Positions 26,691 through 35,041 of a DNA stretch of 64,000 nt are shown here, piece by piece (the stretch's first letter is position 1; each line of letters begins with the position of its first letter). The translations under genes and the position numbers were made by a program. Source of the stretch: Muribaculaceae bacterium (GTDB lineage Bacteria > Bacteroidota > Bacteroidia > Bacteroidales > Muribaculaceae); contig JAGAYZ010000025.1 in NCBI GenBank assembly GCA_017940245.1, positions 62,001 through 126,000 of the forward strand. The letters run 5' to 3'. The notes under the pieces were generated by a model. It ran no database searches, was not told the DNA's origin, and saw only the letters and a program-made list of their open reading frames with translations.

Positions 26691-28394
26691 ATGAAGAAGA
26701 TTCTAAAATATATTATTCCTGTGGCAGGGATTCTGTTATCGGTGGGCATAAGTTCATGTGTAGGAGACCTTGACCTTCCCGATGGTTCAATAGACCCTGG
26801 TACAACTACTGATGCGACTCCTGAACAGATGTTCAACAAGTGCTATGCCGTCATTGGTGTTGCCGGCAACTACGGAGCTAACGGCGGCAGCGATGTGGAT
26901 GGTATTGACGGTGGTACGTCGGGATACATTCGCCAGATGTGGAACGCACAAGAGCTGACCACCGATGAGGCTATTTGCTGCTGGGGCGACGATGGTATTC
27001 CGCAATTCAACTTCTGCACGTTCGATGCCAGTCATCCCATGCTGCAAGGTTTTTATTATCGCTTATATACTGCCATCGTTTTTTACAATCATTATTTGGA
27101 AAACTATGGTGACTATAATCAAGAGATGAGTGCCGAGGTGCGATTCTTGCGAGCTTTGGCCTACTATTACTTAATGGATGGATGGGGCAACGTGCCCTTC
27201 GTAACCACTGCCGAGTCGGAAGACCCCGAACAGGCATCACGCGTAGAAGTGTTTAATTTCATAGAAGAGGAACTCCTTGCCATTCATGACCAGATGCACC
27301 AGCCGATAGCACTGCGCAAGGGCTCTGAGGATAATGGCTGGCGATGGGGACGTGTCGACCAGGACGCCTGTAACCTGCTTCTGGCACGCCTTTACCTCAA
27401 CGCTAAGGTTTATACAGGCAAAGAACGCTATGCCGAAGCGGCCCGTTACGCAAAAATGGTAATGGACGGTCCCCACAAATTACATACAACCGACAAAATC
27501 GTTACCATTGGCGACGATGTGACTAGTACCGATTACACGTTCAGTGCCTATCGCATGCTCTTCATGGGCGACAATGATGTGACCGACGCATCGACCGAAG
27601 CCGTGTTCCCTATCCTTCAAGACGGCATTCGCACCACGTCCTGGGGAACCTCATTGTTCATGATGGCCTCAACTTTTGACAAGAACATGCATGAAAGCAT
27701 ACTCGGAGGCAGTGCCACCAATGGTACCGACCAGAACTGGGGTGGAAACCGAGCTCGTCCCGATCTCATTAGGCTCTTCTTCCCTGCCGACAATGCTCCT
27801 TCGGGTAATAGTTGGAAAGTAGCACCCGCAGCCCGCGACGACCGTGCGTTGTTCAACACTCTTGGGCGCTCGCTTGAGGTTGACGACTGGAATACGTTTA
27901 CCAATGGATTTGCCGTGGCCAAATTCAACAATTTCAAAACCACACTCAATAGCTCGGGAAAAAACTTTGAAATCGGACAGAACAACACTTTCCCCGATGG
28001 TGATTTCTTCCTGATGCGCTCTGCAGAAGCCTATCTGACCTATGCAGAAGCTCTCACCCGTCAGACCGGAGAAACCGACAACACTCGATTGCCTGCGCAG
28101 GCTATGGGTGCAGTGAAGGCTATTCGAGATCGTGCTCATGCACAGAATTTGACGTCGATGACACTGCGTCAACTACTTGATGAATGGGGACGTGAATTCT
28201 ATTTTGAGGGCCGTCGCCGCACCGATTTGATTCGTTTTGGCAAGTTTGGTGGAGACACAGGTTACAACTGGCAATGGAAAGGTGGCGTTAAAGAAGGTCA
28301 GGATTTCCGTGAATTCAGGAACTTGTTTGCGATTCCGACCAATGACCTCATTGTCAATAAAAAACTTAAGCAGAACGATGGTTATCCTCAATAA
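26691..28394 (+). CDS. susD: SusD-like surface glycan-binding lipoprotein
   Basis: A 567-residue lipoprotein with lipobox GISSC (Cys23). The RagB/SusD fold is seen in the first half as TPR-type helices (FYNHYLENYGDYNQEMSAEVRFLRALAYYYLMDGWGNVPFVTT) and at the C-terminal part of this family (LRQLLDEWGREFYFEGRRRTDLIRFGKFGGDTG). SusD proteins cap the SusC barrel and bind the sugar at the surface. It starts 22 nt after susC on the same strand and shares its transcript. Sugar specificity cannot be read from the sequence; the context points to starch. Confidence 0.94.
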   Translation: MKKILKYIIPVAGILLSVGISSCVGDLDLPDGSIDPGTTTDATPEQMFNKCYAVIGVAGNYGANGGSDVDGIDGGTSGYIRQMWNAQELTTDEAICCWGDDGIPQFNFCTFDASHPMLQGFYYRLYTAIVFYNHYLENYGDYNQEMSAEVRFLRALAYYYLMDGWGNVPFVTTAESEDPEQASRVEVFNFIEEELLAIHDQMHQPIALRKGSEDNGWRWGRVDQDACNLLLARLYLNAKVYTGKERYAEAARYAKMVMDGPHKLHTTDKIVTIGDDVTSTDYTFSAYRMLFMGDNDVTDASTEAVFPILQDGIRTTSWGTSLFMMASTFDKNMHESILGGSATNGTDQNWGGNRARPDLIRLFFPADNAPSGNSWKVAPAARDDRALFNTLGRSLEVDDWNTFTNGFAVAKFNNFKTTLNSSGKNFEIGQNNTFPDGDFFLMRSAEAYLTYAEALTRQTGETDNTRLPAQAMGAVKAIRDRAHAQNLTSMTLRQLLDEWGREFYFEGRRRTDLIRFGKFGGDTGYNWQWKGGVKEGQDFREFRNLFAIPTNDLIVNKKLKQNDGYPQ

Positions 28395-28424
28395 TCGTTT
28401 CATTACAAAAAGTTATTCATCATT

Positions 28425-29609
28425 ATGAAAAATATCATTAAAATGTCATTATTATTGTGTGGGCTGGCCCTGACTACCGCCTGCAGTGATGACAATGGGT
28501 CCAACCCCACACTGCAATACCCCACTCAATTTGTGCTGAATGAACCTGCAATGGCCACTCAGACCATTGACCCCGTTCACTCACCCAATTTAATGCTTTA
28601 TTGCTCGCAACCCGATTATGGGTTCCCGACACATACCATCTATAGCGTGCAGATGGCCCTTGCCGAAGATAAGAGCGACATTATTGATCTTAAGGGAACT
28701 TACGACCAAGCCAAGATTGAAATGAAAGCCATCAATTTGGCTTATAAAATCACAGAAATCATGATGGAGCGCGGCATGACCGAGGAGGACTTTCCTATCG
28801 ACATTCCCGTTTACCTGCGTGTGCGCGCCTATGCCGCTTCGTCGGCCGGAAAGATGATTGACGGCACCGAGATTTTCTCTAACTGGATTACGCTCAAGAA
28901 CGTACATGCGTTGTGGGCACTTGCTCCTGTGGAGACCCCAGAGGCAATGTATGTGGCCGGATCGTTCAATGGCAATGACTGGGGTACGGCATTGAAGATG
29001 GTTCAGGTCTATGATGCCGCACACATTTTCTGGCATTTAGTCTATATCGACAAGTCGGGCATCAAGTTCAACATCGAGCAAAAGGAAAGTGATAATATAA
29101 TCGGATACGAACAGCTTGGCAAAATCGAAGGTGAAAAGGGCGAGGACATCATCAATTCCGAAGGCTTTATTGCCAGCAAGAATCCCGGATGGTACTTGGC
29201 CATTATCACCACTACTGTGGAGAATCGTGAAATCATCTACGACGTGCAGTTCAATGAGCCTAATGTGTGGATGATTGGCCCCATAACTCCGAAAGCCGAT
29301 TGGTCGGAGTTAGAAGAGGGTTGCTTGTTTGAAGTACCCGATGACCCCAACGGCGAGTTTATTTCACCTAAATTTGCCCACGCTGCTCCTGGTGGCGATC
29401 AAGATGGTGTCCGTGCTTACGTGAAGATTCCCGGTTATGAATGGTGGAAGAGTGAATTCATGGTCTATGATGAGAAAATAGAATATCGTGGCATGGGTCC
29501 GGATCAGAACGATGCTGACAACGGCTTCGGCTATCGTGTAGCCGGCAAGAAGGGTGACCGCATGTTCTTCAACTTCACTGCCGAGACCGGACGAATCGGA
29601 AAGAAATAA
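28425..29609 (+). CDS. SusE-like starch-binding lipoprotein
   Basis: A 394-residue lipoprotein (lipobox TTAC, Cys20, then SDDNG, a surface-export signal). The N-terminal region (residues about 25-150) matches the SusE domain: PTQFVLNEPAMATQTIDPV, and MALAEDKSDIIDLKG. The C-terminal half carries a SusE/F-type carbohydrate-binding segment (AMYVAGSFNGNDWGTALKM, residues about 175-275) and a second (PNVWMIGPITPKADWSELEEG). These proteins sit on the cell surface and bind starch helices to feed SusD. It begins 30 nt after susD. It does not have the length or repeat count of the Bacteroides SusF. Confidence 0.85.
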   Translation: MKNIIKMSLLLCGLALTTACSDDNGSNPTLQYPTQFVLNEPAMATQTIDPVHSPNLMLYCSQPDYGFPTHTIYSVQMALAEDKSDIIDLKGTYDQAKIEMKAINLAYKITEIMMERGMTEEDFPIDIPVYLRVRAYAASSAGKMIDGTEIFSNWITLKNVHALWALAPVETPEAMYVAGSFNGNDWGTALKMVQVYDAAHIFWHLVYIDKSGIKFNIEQKESDNIIGYEQLGKIEGEKGEDIINSEGFIASKNPGWYLAIITTTVENREIIYDVQFNEPNVWMIGPITPKADWSELEEGCLFEVPDDPNGEFISPKFAHAAPGGDQDGVRAYVKIPGYEWWKSEFMVYDEKIEYRGMGPDQNDADNGFGYRVAGKKGDRMFFNFTAETGRIGKK

Positions 29610-29630
29610 TAACCTAAAAAACAGATAGAA

Positions 29631-30770
29631 ATGAAAAAAATTTCAATATATTCAATGCTCGCTGTCGCCGGTTTTGCTTTGGCATCGTGCAACGATGACT
29701 ACAAGGACTGGAACGAGCCGCAATCCTACGAGCCTGTTGATGATGTTACGTTAAGTTTTGAGGCTACCAATGTGAGTGCCATCAACATGACTACGCTGGG
29801 CGATGATATTAAAGAAGTTAAGATTTTCAATCCCATCATCACTTGTAATAAAGAGTGCGCCACGACCTACGAAGCGACCATTTTCAACATCGACCAAACA
29901 GATTCGGTCACAATTAATGTGGCCGCCGAAGGGGTAGCTAGCCGAGCCGAGATTCAAGGCGCTTTCGTTGCACTTTACGGTACCGATGAAGTTCAACGAG
30001 AAGCCTTAATGAATGTGGATGCGTTCGTCATTATTGATGGCACAGCCGTAAAAAAATCGGTAAAAGGCCTTCAGCTTGTTGTCACTCCCCGGTATCAAAA
30101 ATTGCCAGATGTATGGTATATTACCGGAAATTGCATAGGTGATGGCACCATGACTTATAGCGTGCGCTTTGGGACTGGTCGCTATACCAGCTATGTGGCC
30201 ATGTATGTGAACCCCTATAATTACGATGAACTCATTTACGCCACATATTTCCCGGCAGGAACTGAATTCCGCATCCACCCCGACCCAGCCAATAAAGACA
30301 GGTACATCGGTGGAGGTGACGAGAAAGGCAATCATGTTTACCAGGCTGAGAGACCAGCAAGTGAACCGGTTAAAAACACTGTCATACAAAATGACGGTTT
30401 CTACAAGGTTATTGTTAACGTAGCCGATCCGAACAATCCAACTATGCGCATTGAAGCGCTCTCGGGAGACTTCGCTGTTTATTCCGCCATGGCAACTACC
30501 GGCGTAACTGCTAATATGAAAGCAATTACCACGGCCGAGAAAACAAAGAAACATAACCATGACTGGTTGATTGAAGACTTCAATATTGCAGCCGACGGAC
30601 AAGTTGTAGGTTTCATGGGAACTTATGAGCAAGGCAGCACAACGTGGGGTGGCAAAACCTTCCCTGCCGGCAAGGCTTCGGCCGGTGCAGCCGGATTACC
30701 CACTATGGCCGGCAACTACATTGTGGTGTTTAACGACCTGCTGGGCGTGTATCGCTTTATTGAGAAATAA
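29631..30770 (+). CDS. SusF/SusE-like (DUF5115) lipoprotein
   Basis: A 379-residue lipoprotein with lipobox ALASC (Cys20) and NDD after it. N-terminal part (about 25-145) is a DUF5115-like SusE/F domain (DDVTLSFEATNVSAINM). The rest resembles a starch-binding segment (TWGGKTFPAGKASAGAAGL, and MYVNPYNYDELIYATYFPAGTEFRIHPDP). It probably acts with the SusE-like protein as surface starch-binding accessory. It starts 21 nt after the SusE-like gene. It is followed by two hairpins, so it appears to be the last gene of the susCDE-type transcript, with partial read-through possible. Confidence 0.78.
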   Translation: MKKISIYSMLAVAGFALASCNDDYKDWNEPQSYEPVDDVTLSFEATNVSAINMTTLGDDIKEVKIFNPIITCNKECATTYEATIFNIDQTDSVTINVAAEGVASRAEIQGAFVALYGTDEVQREALMNVDAFVIIDGTAVKKSVKGLQLVVTPRYQKLPDVWYITGNCIGDGTMTYSVRFGTGRYTSYVAMYVNPYNYDELIYATYFPAGTEFRIHPDPANKDRYIGGGDEKGNHVYQAERPASEPVKNTVIQNDGFYKVIVNVADPNNPTMRIEALSGDFAVYSAMATTGVTANMKAITTAEKTKKHNHDWLIEDFNIAADGQVVGFMGTYEQGSTTWGGKTFPAGKASAGAAGLPTMAGNYIVVFNDLLGVYRFIEK

Positions 30771-30778
30771 ACGTCTAC

Positions 30779-30831
30779 TCCATCCGCAAGGATGGACTTA
30801 CATGAGGGGCGGCGATTGGTTGCCGCCCCTC
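30779..30831 (+). terminator. Tandem hairpins after the SusF-like gene
   Basis: Two successive stems: TCCATCC (30779-30785) with GGATGGA (30790-30796), and a perfect 10-bp stem GAGGGGCGGC (30804-30813) with GCCGCCCCTC (30822-30831). The second is not followed by a strong T-run, so termination may be partial or regulated, or the structure may protect the 3' end of the upstream message. Confidence 0.6.
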
Positions 30832-30902
30832 ATTATCCAAACAAAAGAATACTACCTAAACCATATTAGGGGAAATTTTATAACCATTTATTCATTAACA
30901 TC

Positions 30903-33209
30903 ATGAGAAAGTTTTTTACTTCAATGTGCCTGGTAGCGCTGGCTGCGCTCGGATTTCAGGCCAATGCAGAACTTTGGCTCATCGGAGCCATCTCGCCCGA
31001 CGGATGGGCAACCGACAAAGGTGTGGCATTCACACAAGTGGATGAAAACAACTACACGCTCGAACTGAATGTGACTGCTACTGGCAAACAGTATTATAGT
31101 CTGACGACACAGTTATCGAGCACAGCTGGTGACTGGACCGCTATTCAGCCTTATCGTTTTGGCGGCAGCAAAGAGGTAGCCCTCGACACGCCCACCGTGC
31201 TCGATGCAGGCACCGACCAGAGCCCCTACACCAACTTCACCACTGCCGGCACCTACGTGTTTGACTTCAACGTCAGCACCGCCACGCTCAAGGTGAGCCT
31301 CAAGCAGGAGGTAGAGGTTCCCACATTCAACGGCACCATCTACATCACCAAGACCTCGGTGGGCAACATCTGGGCTTGGGACAACGACGGCAACTACTTC
31401 GACACATGGCCCGGAAAGGCTGTCAACACGCTGGAGACTGCCACCGTCGAGGGTACCGAGTACTACACCTTCACCTACAGCCACAATGCCGGCAATCCCG
31501 GCCTGATTTTCAATGACGGTACCGCCCAGACCGGCGACCTCGTACCCGAAGACGGCAAGGTGTATAACTACACCGGCGGCACTACGGTAGAGGTGAGCGA
31601 CCCCGTAGCCGACACCACCGTTGTGGTCGAGGAAACACTCGCCATCCGCGGCTCGTTCAACGAGTGGGGCGAGACTGCCATGACCAAGGACGAGAACGGC
31701 AAGTGGGTCATTACCCAGGCTATGGATGCCGGTGCCGAATTCAAGTTCTATGATGGTACCAACTGGATTGGCGGCCAGGCCGACGGCAACTTCGTCGTAA
31801 CCGAGGAACAAGTGACCAACGCCACACCGCTCACACTGGTGGTGAACGGTGGCAACAATTTCCAGATTCCTGTGGCCGGCACATGGACACTCACAGTGGA
31901 CATGGAAGCCAAGACACTGGTCATCGGCGGCGAGTGGAACAATGTTGAGACTCCCCAAGCCATGTACCTCATCGGCGACTTCAACGAGTGGAACCAAGAC
32001 ACTCAAGTGGCCATGACTAAGAACGAGAACGGCAACTGGACTGTCACTCAGGCCATGGAAGCCGGCAACAAGGTGAAGTTCCGCAACGAGCTGGGTACCT
32101 GGATTGGTGCTCAGAGCGACGGTGCTTTCCAAGTGACCCAGGAGATGGTTGCCAATGGCGACTCCATCACCATCGGTGAGGGCAATGCCTTCCAAGACAT
32201 CGCTTTCCCCGTAGCAGGAACGTGGACTTTCACCATCAACCGCGAAACCATGAAGCTGGTCATCAGCGGCGAGTGGAGTGTTCCTGTTGTGGAAGAGAAG
32301 GTTTATCTGATTGGCTCGTTCAACAATTGGGCCGACAGCACCAAGGTGGCTATGACCAAGAGCGACAATGGCACTTGGCTCGCTATCCAAGATATGGAAG
32401 CAGGTGCCGAGTTCAAGCTCGTCGATGAGCAGGGCAACTGGATTGGCGCACAGAGCGAAGGCAACTTCCTGGTGACCAAAGAAATGGTAGCTAACGGCGA
32501 CTCTATCACCATGGGCGCCGGCGACGCTTTCCAGAATATTCAGATTCCCGTGGCCGGTACTTGGCGCATAGCTTTCAACCGCGAGACCATGAAGCTGGTC
32601 ATCAGCGGCGAGTGGAACGACCCCACGGATGAACCCGTTAAGGTTTATATCCTGGGCGAAGTGAACGAGAATGGCGGCTGGTTCCCCAACGTGGGTACCG
32701 AAATGGCTACCGAGGACGGAGAAGTCTACACCGCTACCATCACCACCAAGGGTGAGAACGTACCCGAGGGTGAAGAGACCGGTTACAGCTACTTCAGCTT
32801 CACCACCAAGTTGGCCGAGGCCGACTATGAGAACGACGGTTGGGACGAGATCGCTGCTTACCGCTTCGGCGCTGTGAGCGAAGGCGACTTCCTGGTAACC
32901 GAGGAGACTCTCGACACTGAGCTGGCTCTGACCAAGGAGAACTATCAGGCCTACAAGATTGAAGCCGGTAAGTACAACCTCACACTCAACCTCACCAACA
33001 TGACCCTGGTCATCAGCAAGGAAGCTGCCGCTACCGGCGACGTGACCGGTGATGGCAAGGTGGACGTGGCCGACGTTAACGCTGTGATCAACATCATCCT
33101 CAAGACCAAGACCGCTGCCGACTATCCCGGCAACGCCGACATCAGCGGCGATAGTAAGGTGGATGTGGCCGATGTGAACGCTATCATCAATATCATCCTC
33201 AAGGTCTAA
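30903..33209 (+). CDS. Secreted multi-module starch-binding protein with dockerin doublet
   Basis: A 768-residue secreted protein (signal peptide to about residue 22, ending QANA). Modules in order: SusE/F-type domain (LWLIGAISPDGWATD..., about 23-145); CBM26-like starch-binding domain (NIWAWDNDGNYFDTWPG, about 150-245); three tandem repeats of about 107 residues (starting near residues 242, 355 and 462) that share AMTKxxNGxW, NWIGAQxxGxF and VISGEW; a last SusE/F-type domain (VKVYILGEVNENGGWFPN); dockerin doublet (TGDVTGDGKVDVADVNAVIN and DISGDSKVDVADVNAIIN). No catalytic site is present. It likely tethers starch on the outside of the cell. The signal peptide replaces a lipobox, so attachment probably depends on the dockerin tail. 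Confidence 0.85.
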   Translation: MRKFFTSMCLVALAALGFQANAELWLIGAISPDGWATDKGVAFTQVDENNYTLELNVTATGKQYYSLTTQLSSTAGDWTAIQPYRFGGSKEVALDTPTVLDAGTDQSPYTNFTTAGTYVFDFNVSTATLKVSLKQEVEVPTFNGTIYITKTSVGNIWAWDNDGNYFDTWPGKAVNTLETATVEGTEYYTFTYSHNAGNPGLIFNDGTAQTGDLVPEDGKVYNYTGGTTVEVSDPVADTTVVVEETLAIRGSFNEWGETAMTKDENGKWVITQAMDAGAEFKFYDGTNWIGGQADGNFVVTEEQVTNATPLTLVVNGGNNFQIPVAGTWTLTVDMEAKTLVIGGEWNNVETPQAMYLIGDFNEWNQDTQVAMTKNENGNWTVTQAMEAGNKVKFRNELGTWIGAQSDGAFQVTQEMVANGDSITIGEGNAFQDIAFPVAGTWTFTINRETMKLVISGEWSVPVVEEKVYLIGSFNNWADSTKVAMTKSDNGTWLAIQDMEAGAEFKLVDEQGNWIGAQSEGNFLVTKEMVANGDSITMGAGDAFQNIQIPVAGTWRIAFNRETMKLVISGEWNDPTDEPVKVYILGEVNENGGWFPNVGTEMATEDGEVYTATITTKGENVPEGEETGYSYFSFTTKLAEADYENDGWDEIAAYRFGAVSEGDFLVTEETLDTELALTKENYQAYKIEAGKYNLTLNLTNMTLVISKEAAATGDVTGDGKVDVADVNAVINIILKTKTAADYPGNADISGDSKVDVADVNAIINIILKV

Positions 33210-33263
33210 CCGCAATGGCCCACAGGCCATAAGCAACCGAGCATTTGTCTCGGTGACCCGCAC

Positions 33264-33297
33264 AAGGAGCTGTCACCCTCATGGCAGCTCCTTTTTC
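33264..33297 (+). terminator. Terminator after the 30.9 kb starch-binding gene
   Basis: Stem AAGGAGCTG (33264-33272) with its complement CAGCTCCTT (33285-33293), 12-nt loop, followed by TTT. It is an intrinsic terminator and separates this gene from the next promoter. Confidence 0.85.
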
Positions 33298-33308
33298 ATC
33301 CGAAACGC

Positions 33309-33320
33309 GCAAACGTTTGC
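33309..33320. promoter_or_regulatory. LacI-type operator, 33.4 kb gene
   Basis: GCAAACGTTTGC is a perfect 12-nt palindrome of the LacI/PurR type, followed by ACC. It ends 57 nt before the T of the -7 element. Confidence 0.8.
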
Positions 33321-33376
33321 ACCGATTTTCTTTACACATTAACACATTCTGTGCTCGTTTAATAATGTATTATATA

Positions 33377-33384
33377 TATATTTG
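33377..33384 (+). promoter_or_regulatory. -7 element of the 33.4 kb gene
   Basis: TATATTTG matches the Bacteroidota -7 consensus in an AT-rich stretch. No TTG is seen at the -33 position (the sequence there is GCTC). Confidence 0.6.
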
Positions 33385-33446
33385 CGTACTGAAAACTGAA
33401 CATTAAAAACCAATCGATTTTATTAATTTATTAAATTTTTCGCACT

Positions 33447-34763
33447 ATGAAGAAATTCTTTACTACGCTTCTCATGCTGACCGCCATGGTGAGCATGAAT
33501 GCACAGACCGACCCGGACCACATGTACGTGATCGGTAATGTTCCTTTTGGTGACTGGAAGCCCAATGCAGGCGTTGAGATGACCAAGACCGATGCCTACT
33601 GCTTCGAGATTGAGAACATCCACATCGATGCCAGCACCTATCTGAGCTTCACCTCTGAATTGGCCGAGACCGATTCAGACTGGGACTACATTGCTCCCTA
33701 TCGCCTGGCTGCTCCAGCCAACAATTATGAGATCAACGCCGGCAACTTCGGCAAGCCTATCGCACTCAACGAATGGGGCGTGAACGTGGACAACGCATTC
33801 CTCATCACCGGCGGTGGTGACTACAAGATTGAGGTTTACACCGATGAACTGCTGGTAGTCTTCACTCCCAATGGTGACATTCAGGAAGAAATTGTTGAAC
33901 CCGACGGCAACATCTACATTATGGGTCAAGTGAACGGCAACGAATGGGCTCCCAATGTGGGCGTAAAGATGACAGACGAGGGCAACAATATCTACACTGC
34001 CATCGTGACCACTACTGCCGACAGCTGCACCTTCGACTTCACCAAGGCGCTGTCAAAGACCGCCAGCAACTGGGCAGGTGTGGCTCCCTATCGCTTCGGT
34101 GCTGTAGAGAATGGAACTTGGGTAGCACTCAACGAGGCTATGCCTCTGGGCGAGGAAGGCAACGACAACGCATTCAAGATGTGTGATGCCGGCACTTACC
34201 TGCTCACGCTCGACCTGGAAGCCCGCACACTCACCGTGACCGAGTCTGAACTGGAAGATGCCATGTACATCATCGGTAACATTCCCTTCAACAACTGGGA
34301 TCCCGCCTATGGCGTGAAGATGGTGAAAAACGGTGACGTTTACACCTACGAGGCTTCTATCCCCGGCGACGTGTGGTTCATCTTTGCCGATGCCCTGGGC
34401 AGCTGGGACATCGTTAACGGTGGACACCGTTATGGTCCACTGGAGGCCAACGAAGATGTAGTCGCCGGCGAAGACCACCCGACTCAGATTTCCGGCAACG
34501 GCAATGCTTCTTACAAGGTGGGTGCCGGTGAATATGTAATCACCTTCGACAAGGCCAACCTCACTTTCCGCTTCGATGCCAAGGGTGCCACCACCACTGG
34601 TGATGTGAACGGCGACAACAAGGTTGACGTGGAAGACGTGAACGCTGTGATCAACATGATCCTGAAAGTTTCCGAAACCACTGCTGCCGGTGATGTTAAC
34701 AACGATGGCAAGGTTGACGTTGAAGACGTGAACGCTATCATCAACATCATCCTCAAGGTCTAA
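33447..34763 (+). CDS. Secreted starch-binding protein with dockerin doublet
   Basis: A 438-residue secreted protein (signal peptide MKKFFTTLLMLTAMVSMNA). Three SusE/F-type domains of about 120 residues start at MYVIGNVPFGDWKPNAGVEM (about 28), IYIMGQVNGNEWAPNVGVKM (about 155) and MYIIGNIPFNNWDPAYGVKM (about 275). The C-terminus is a dockerin doublet (GDVNGDNKVDVEDVNAVIN and GDVNNDGKVDVEDVNAIIN). The same domain type is at both ends of the 768-residue protein upstream, so the two are paralogues. It has its own LacI-type box and promoter. No enzyme residues are visible; starch tethering is the likely role. Confidence 0.85.
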   Translation: MKKFFTTLLMLTAMVSMNAQTDPDHMYVIGNVPFGDWKPNAGVEMTKTDAYCFEIENIHIDASTYLSFTSELAETDSDWDYIAPYRLAAPANNYEINAGNFGKPIALNEWGVNVDNAFLITGGGDYKIEVYTDELLVVFTPNGDIQEEIVEPDGNIYIMGQVNGNEWAPNVGVKMTDEGNNIYTAIVTTTADSCTFDFTKALSKTASNWAGVAPYRFGAVENGTWVALNEAMPLGEEGNDNAFKMCDAGTYLLTLDLEARTLTVTESELEDAMYIIGNIPFNNWDPAYGVKMVKNGDVYTYEASIPGDVWFIFADALGSWDIVNGGHRYGPLEANEDVVAGEDHPTQISGNGNASYKVGAGEYVITFDKANLTFRFDAKGATTTGDVNGDNKVDVEDVNAVINMILKVSETTAAGDVNNDGKVDVEDVNAIINIILKV

Positions 34764-34861
34764 TTTCGCAATGTCTAGGCTAGCGGCTCTATATCGCATC
34801 CGTTCATCAGTAGTCCGTTTTAAGGATGTAACCTGAGCCCGAAAGCCACACTATCTCACAG

Positions 34862-34897
34862 GCCGTGAGTCACATCATGTGACCCACGGCTTTTATT
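34862..34897 (+). terminator. Terminator after the 33.4 kb gene
   Basis: Stem GCCGTG (34862-34867) with CACGGC (34885-34890), continued by an inner stem GTCACAT/ATGTGAC, then TTTTATT. Intrinsic terminator. Confidence 0.85.
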
Positions 34898-34908
34898 GTG
34901 CATCAACA

Positions 34909-34920
34909 TTGCACGTTTGC
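34909..34920. promoter_or_regulatory. LacI-type operator, alpha-amylase operon
   Basis: TTGCACGTTTGC keeps the ACGTTTGC half of the LacI-type box but not the left half. It ends 57 nt before the T of the -7 element, the same distance as in the three stronger sites. Confidence 0.6.
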
Positions 34921-34953
34921 ATTGAAAATTGCTTGAAAAAATGACTTCATCAC

Positions 34954-34984
34954 TTGTGCAAGTAATGAATATTCACTAAATTTG
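34954..34984 (+). promoter_or_regulatory. Promoter of the alpha-amylase operon
   Basis: TTG at 34954-34956 and TAAATTTG at 34977-34984 separated by 20 nt, 57 nt before the start codon of the first amylase. Confidence 0.65.
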
Positions 34985-35041
34985 CTTGTCCAATAGGCAA
35001 TTTTATTTTTCGACACGAAAATTTATAAAAACATAACTGAA

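Noticed and set aside
31113..33263. 716-residue ORF on the minus strand opposite the starch-binding repeat gene
   Set aside because: It is the mirror of repeated coding sequence, has no family signal, signal peptide or promoter, and the plus-strand product has clear modules.
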